Of a stretch of DNA of 5,176 nucleotides, positions 3,321 to 5,176 are shown piece after piece (the first letter of the stretch is position 1; each line of letters begins with the position of its first letter). The stretch is from Paracoccaceae bacterium. GTDB taxonomy: Bacteria > Pseudomonadota > Alphaproteobacteria > Rhodobacterales > Rhodobacteraceae. Location of the stretch: the NCBI GenBank assembly GCA_003561595.1, contig PWWF01000430.1, forward strand, positions 1-5,176, written 5' to 3'. The notes beneath the pieces are model-generated. The model saw only the letters and a program-made list of their open reading frames with translations. It was not told the origin of the DNA and ran no database searches. A program made the position numbers and the translations under genes.

Positions 3321-5132
3321 CTAGAAGGAGGGTCCAGCATCATCGGGATCGTCTGTCAGGTGCTCCGGGGAGCGCGCCGACGGAAGCGCTTCTGCACCAG
3401 GCGCGAGGCGTGCCAGATACGCCTCGGCCCCTGCCAGAATATCGCGGCCATCTCGCATCTCAGCTCCCGGGGCCACGAAACCGAGCCGGGAGCAGAGGCT
3501 GGGCAGGACCATCTCGACGCATGGCCCGTTATCCCCGTGCAACAGGCGGATATGGTCAGGGTAAAGGCCGAGGGTGGTCTCTGGCAGGACCACAGCGACC
3601 CCAGCGCGGATGCGTTCCAGCCGCCCCCTCTGCCCGTCCTGCCCGACCAAGCGTAGCGCGTCGCGCCCGGCCAGAACAAGGTCGATCAGTCGTCCTCCAT
3701 CGGCTCCGGGGGCACGGCCAGCAGGTCCCGAAGATCGAGGACTGTCTTGTGTAGCACGCGGTTGACCTGGTCTAAGCGGAGAAGCTTCCCGGAGAGGCTC
3801 GAGATCTGCGTCTGTAGGTCCGCGATCTGCGCGGGTGAGATCGGGGCGTCCTGCGGCGGCCTCTGGGCCTTCAAAAGCTGTTCGAGGCTCGCCTCGATCC
3901 GGCTCATCCGCTCCCCGAGGGCGCTCAAGCTTTCTGACTGCTCCGTCTCGATCCGGTCCATCAAGTCGCAAAATCGGCGGTCCATGGGGCTGGGCTTCAT
4001 AGGGTTCTCCAGTTTGGGCTTGGTCCAGAAGCGCCTGGACGTGGTGTTTCCTTGGAAGTGAGATCGGGGCGGGGACTGCGTCCTGCCAACGGGCCAGCGA
4101 CCACACCGGCTCCGGCCAGTGGCCGCCGCCGTAACGCGCGAAGTTATAGGCCGCGCGCGACGACCACGCCTCTTCGAACCGCGCCGGGGCCTGCGCCAGA
4201 TGAGCCATCCGCTCAGCATGGCGTTCCGCAAGGCGTGCAGGGTCCATCTGCTCCGACGCGACGAAATCCGGGCTGAAGACGGGGCCTTTCAGCCGAAGGC
4301 GCTCGCGGGATGACGCACCGCGCGCGCCGACCGTGATCCCAGCAGCATCCTCCGACAGGATCGCCCATCCTTGCGGCGCCAGCTGAGCAATCAGGAAGGT
4401 CCGGATATGCTGGGCCGTTCCCAGTTCACCGAATGCGATCGCGTCAAACACACGTCCAGCCAGATCCGCGCGCGGGTCCGCCTCCGGGACAAGCCCTGCC
4501 CGCAGGGCCTCAGCCTCCAGCTTCAGGACCCAGTCCGGGCGCTTGCTCCGCTGCGCGCGATACGGGTCCTCCGGGTCTGCCCACCCGAGCTGCTGGTTCA
4601 GCAGATCGCGCGCCGTAATCCACAGCTTCGGGGGATAACCCCTCGGCCCGGGCGGCGCAGGGTTGTAGCTGCGGATCTGTCCTGCAGCGTTGCGGACCAT
4701 CCGGGGCAGTGCGAAATTCACTTCAAGCCGATCAACATGCGTGTGCGTCGTGACATAGAGCATCGGCCGCGCCGCGACTGGCACCCCGGGCCAAAGTGTC
4801 TCGCGCAAGAGCGCCAGGGCCTGACCCAGCTTGAACCGGGCTCCGGGATCGCCTGCGTTGAAAGCCGCGACATCCACATCCTCCGGGGCGAAGGACATCA
4901 TCCCGAAGCTGTACTTCCTCTGAAACGGCAGGGCCGCGATCTGACGCCGCAGCACCGAGCCGGAGCCTGCAAGGATTTCCGGGACCGGATCGCGCGCGAC
5001 TTCCCGGGGCTGGCCCTCGATCACCTTCCGGACAGTCGGCCCGTCCATGTAGGTGGTGAGCGCCCGGTAATAGTCCGCGCGGCGCGCGCGGGTCGCGTTT
5101 TGCGCGCGGTGCTTCGCGAAGCCGAGGATCAT
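3321..5132 (-). CDS. mobA: MobA-type relaxase, HEN (MOB-P5, ColE1-like) family
   Basis: A 603-residue relaxase that would nick one strand at oriT, stay bound to the 5' end and lead the strand into a recipient with help from another plasmid's transfer machinery. The key sign is THTHVDRLEVNF, in which H130, E137 and N139 have the H-x6-E-x-N spacing of the ColE1 MbeA group (HEN signature in place of the usual three histidines). FQRKYSFGMMSFAPED (about 70-85) matches the conserved block before it. The N-terminal tyrosines Y21, Y22 and Y28 are the candidates for the catalytic residue. Residues 1-200 are the relaxase domain, about 200-375 a middle region, 378-480 a disordered linker rich in P, R, G and D, and 480-603 a compact C-terminal domain I do not recognise. 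The start overlaps the upstream gene by ATGA. A second gene is nested in the linker region in another frame. Confidence 0.9.
   Translation of the reverse strand: MILGFAKHRAQNATRARRADYYRALTTYMDGPTVRKVIEGQPREVARDPVPEILAGSGSVLRRQIAALPFQRKYSFGMMSFAPEDVDVAAFNAGDPGARFKLGQALALLRETLWPGVPVAARPMLYVTTHTHVDRLEVNFALPRMVRNAAGQIRSYNPAPPGPRGYPPKLWITARDLLNQQLGWADPEDPYRAQRSKRPDWVLKLEAEALRAGLVPEADPRADLAGRVFDAIAFGELGTAQHIRTFLIAQLAPQGWAILSEDAAGITVGARGASSRERLRLKGPVFSPDFVASEQMDPARLAERHAERMAHLAQAPARFEEAWSSRAAYNFARYGGGHWPEPVWSLARWQDAVPAPISLPRKHHVQALLDQAQTGEPYEAQPHGPPILRLDGPDRDGAVRKLERPRGADEPDRGEPRTAFEGPEAAAGRPDLTRADRGPTDADLEPLREASPLRPGQPRATQDSPRSSGPAGRAPGADGGRLIDLVLAGRDALRLVGQDGQRGRLERIRAGVAVVLPETTLGLYPDHIRLLHGDNGPCVEMVLPSLCSRLGFVAPGAEMRDGRDILAGAEAYLARLAPGAEALPSARSPEHLTDDPDDAGPSF
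3686..4000 (-). CDS. Coiled-coil mobilization protein nested inside mobA (MbeB/MbeD-like)
   Basis: A 104-residue protein in a different frame of the same strand, lying wholly inside the relaxase gene opposite codons 378-482. ATG at 4000 is preceded by GGAG (4010-4007) at 6 bases, a good ribosome site. The frame is open further upstream, but that part is arginine-rich and lacks a site, so it is excluded. Two heptad stretches are clear: residues 13-43 (LMDRIETEQ...RMSRIEASLEQLL) and 59-93 (IADLQTQISSL...VLHKTVLDLRDLL), split by a proline-rich QRPPQDAPISP. In ColE1-type plasmids the accessory genes mbeB and mbeD are likewise nested in mbeA, and MbeD is a short coiled-coil protein, so a role in the relaxosome or in contact with the coupling protein is likely. 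Family assignment rests on position and coiled coil, not on recognised identity. Confidence 0.7.
   Translation of the reverse strand: MKPSPMDRRFCDLMDRIETEQSESLSALGERMSRIEASLEQLLKAQRPPQDAPISPAQIADLQTQISSLSGKLLRLDQVNRVLHKTVLDLRDLLAVPPEPMEDD
4007..4010 (-). promoter_or_regulatory. Ribosome binding site of the nested mob gene
   Basis: On the minus strand GGAG-aaccct-ATG gives a 6-base spacing to the start at 4000. This site lies inside the relaxase coding sequence and is the main reason for choosing that start. Confidence 0.6.
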
Positions 5133-5176
5133 GCCTCACCCCCGGGGCCCTCATCCTGTCCCGCGGGGAGCCAGCC
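5129..5176 (-). CDS. 3' end of the gene upstream of mobA, probably mobC (partial)
   Basis: The last 15 codons of a minus-strand frame run in from the right edge of the window (GWLPAGQDEGPGGEA) and stop at TGA 5131-5129. The stop overlaps the relaxase start as ATGA, which indicates one operon with translational coupling. In ColE1-like mob regions the gene directly before the relaxase is mobC, an oriT-binding accessory protein, so that is the likely identity. The visible residues are too few to confirm it, and the start and oriT would be beyond the window. Confidence 0.5.
   Translation of the reverse strand, partial: GWLPAGQDEGPGGEA

Noticed and set aside
4732..5154. Second minus-strand frame of 140 codons overlapping the start of mobA
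   Set aside because: The product is almost only R, A, G, P and D, has no structural pattern and no good ribosome site, and lies over the conserved relaxase domain. It is a GC-rich shadow, unlike the nested coiled-coil gene.
1..5176. The window being a complete circular plasmid of this size
   Set aside because: Joining the ends continues the tnpA frame only as DPASAGSPRD, which stops resembling the family after about four residues, and mobC would be lost. The sequence alone cannot decide, so closure was not assumed.

Overview
The window looks like part of a small mobilizable plasmid, or a plasmid-derived island, from a GC-rich alphaproteobacterium. A Rhodobacterales host such as a Paracoccus relative is my best guess. 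It is inferred from codon use and gene style, and no rRNA or other taxonomic marker is present. Apart from the origin-like block at about 900-1380, everything is GC-rich.

Left end (1-243): remnant of a Tn3-family transposon. Positions 1-119 (minus) encode a central piece of TnpA that lacks both ends. Next to it are two 38-bp Tn3-type terminal inverted repeats in the same orientation, sharing one base at 206. The outer repeat cuts into a minus-strand gene (207-734), whose last 12 codons and stop are supplied by the transposon end. That gene is therefore a 5' fragment of something longer. A small ORF of 46 codons (749-889, minus) ends at TGATG on the start of the truncated gene, and two interleaved inverted repeats that could form a pseudoknot lie inside it.

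Origin-like block (about 931-1370): eleven copies of a GTAACC core (consensus TTGTAACCG) in both orientations, including three direct copies spaced 11 bp and two palindromic pairs. With them are a 43-bp perfect purine/pyrimidine alternation, an AT-rich inverted repeat and an 11-bp direct repeat. This resembles an iteron-type plasmid origin or partition site. The truncated gene beside it is the obvious candidate for its replication protein, but no known Rep family was recognised.

Middle (1371-1892): no convincing gene. It contains a strong hairpin that would act as a terminator only on the minus strand.

Cargo (1893-3280, plus): two translationally coupled calcineurin-like metallophosphoesterase genes overlapping by ATGA.

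Right end (3321-5176, minus): mobilization module. The tail of an upstream gene (probably mobC) overlaps by ATGA a relaxase gene of the HEN type (MOB-P5, ColE1-like; H130, E137, N139). A complete 104-codon coiled-coil gene is nested in another frame inside the relaxase gene, the same arrangement as ColE1 mbeB/mbeD inside mbeA. The phosphoesterase and mob operons converge on a 40-bp gap.

How it fits together: an origin and possible replication control on the left, a mobilization cassette on the right, and a two-gene phosphoesterase cargo between. The transposon scar damages the putative replication side. If the replicon still propagates, replication must come from a functional truncated protein or from genes outside the window.
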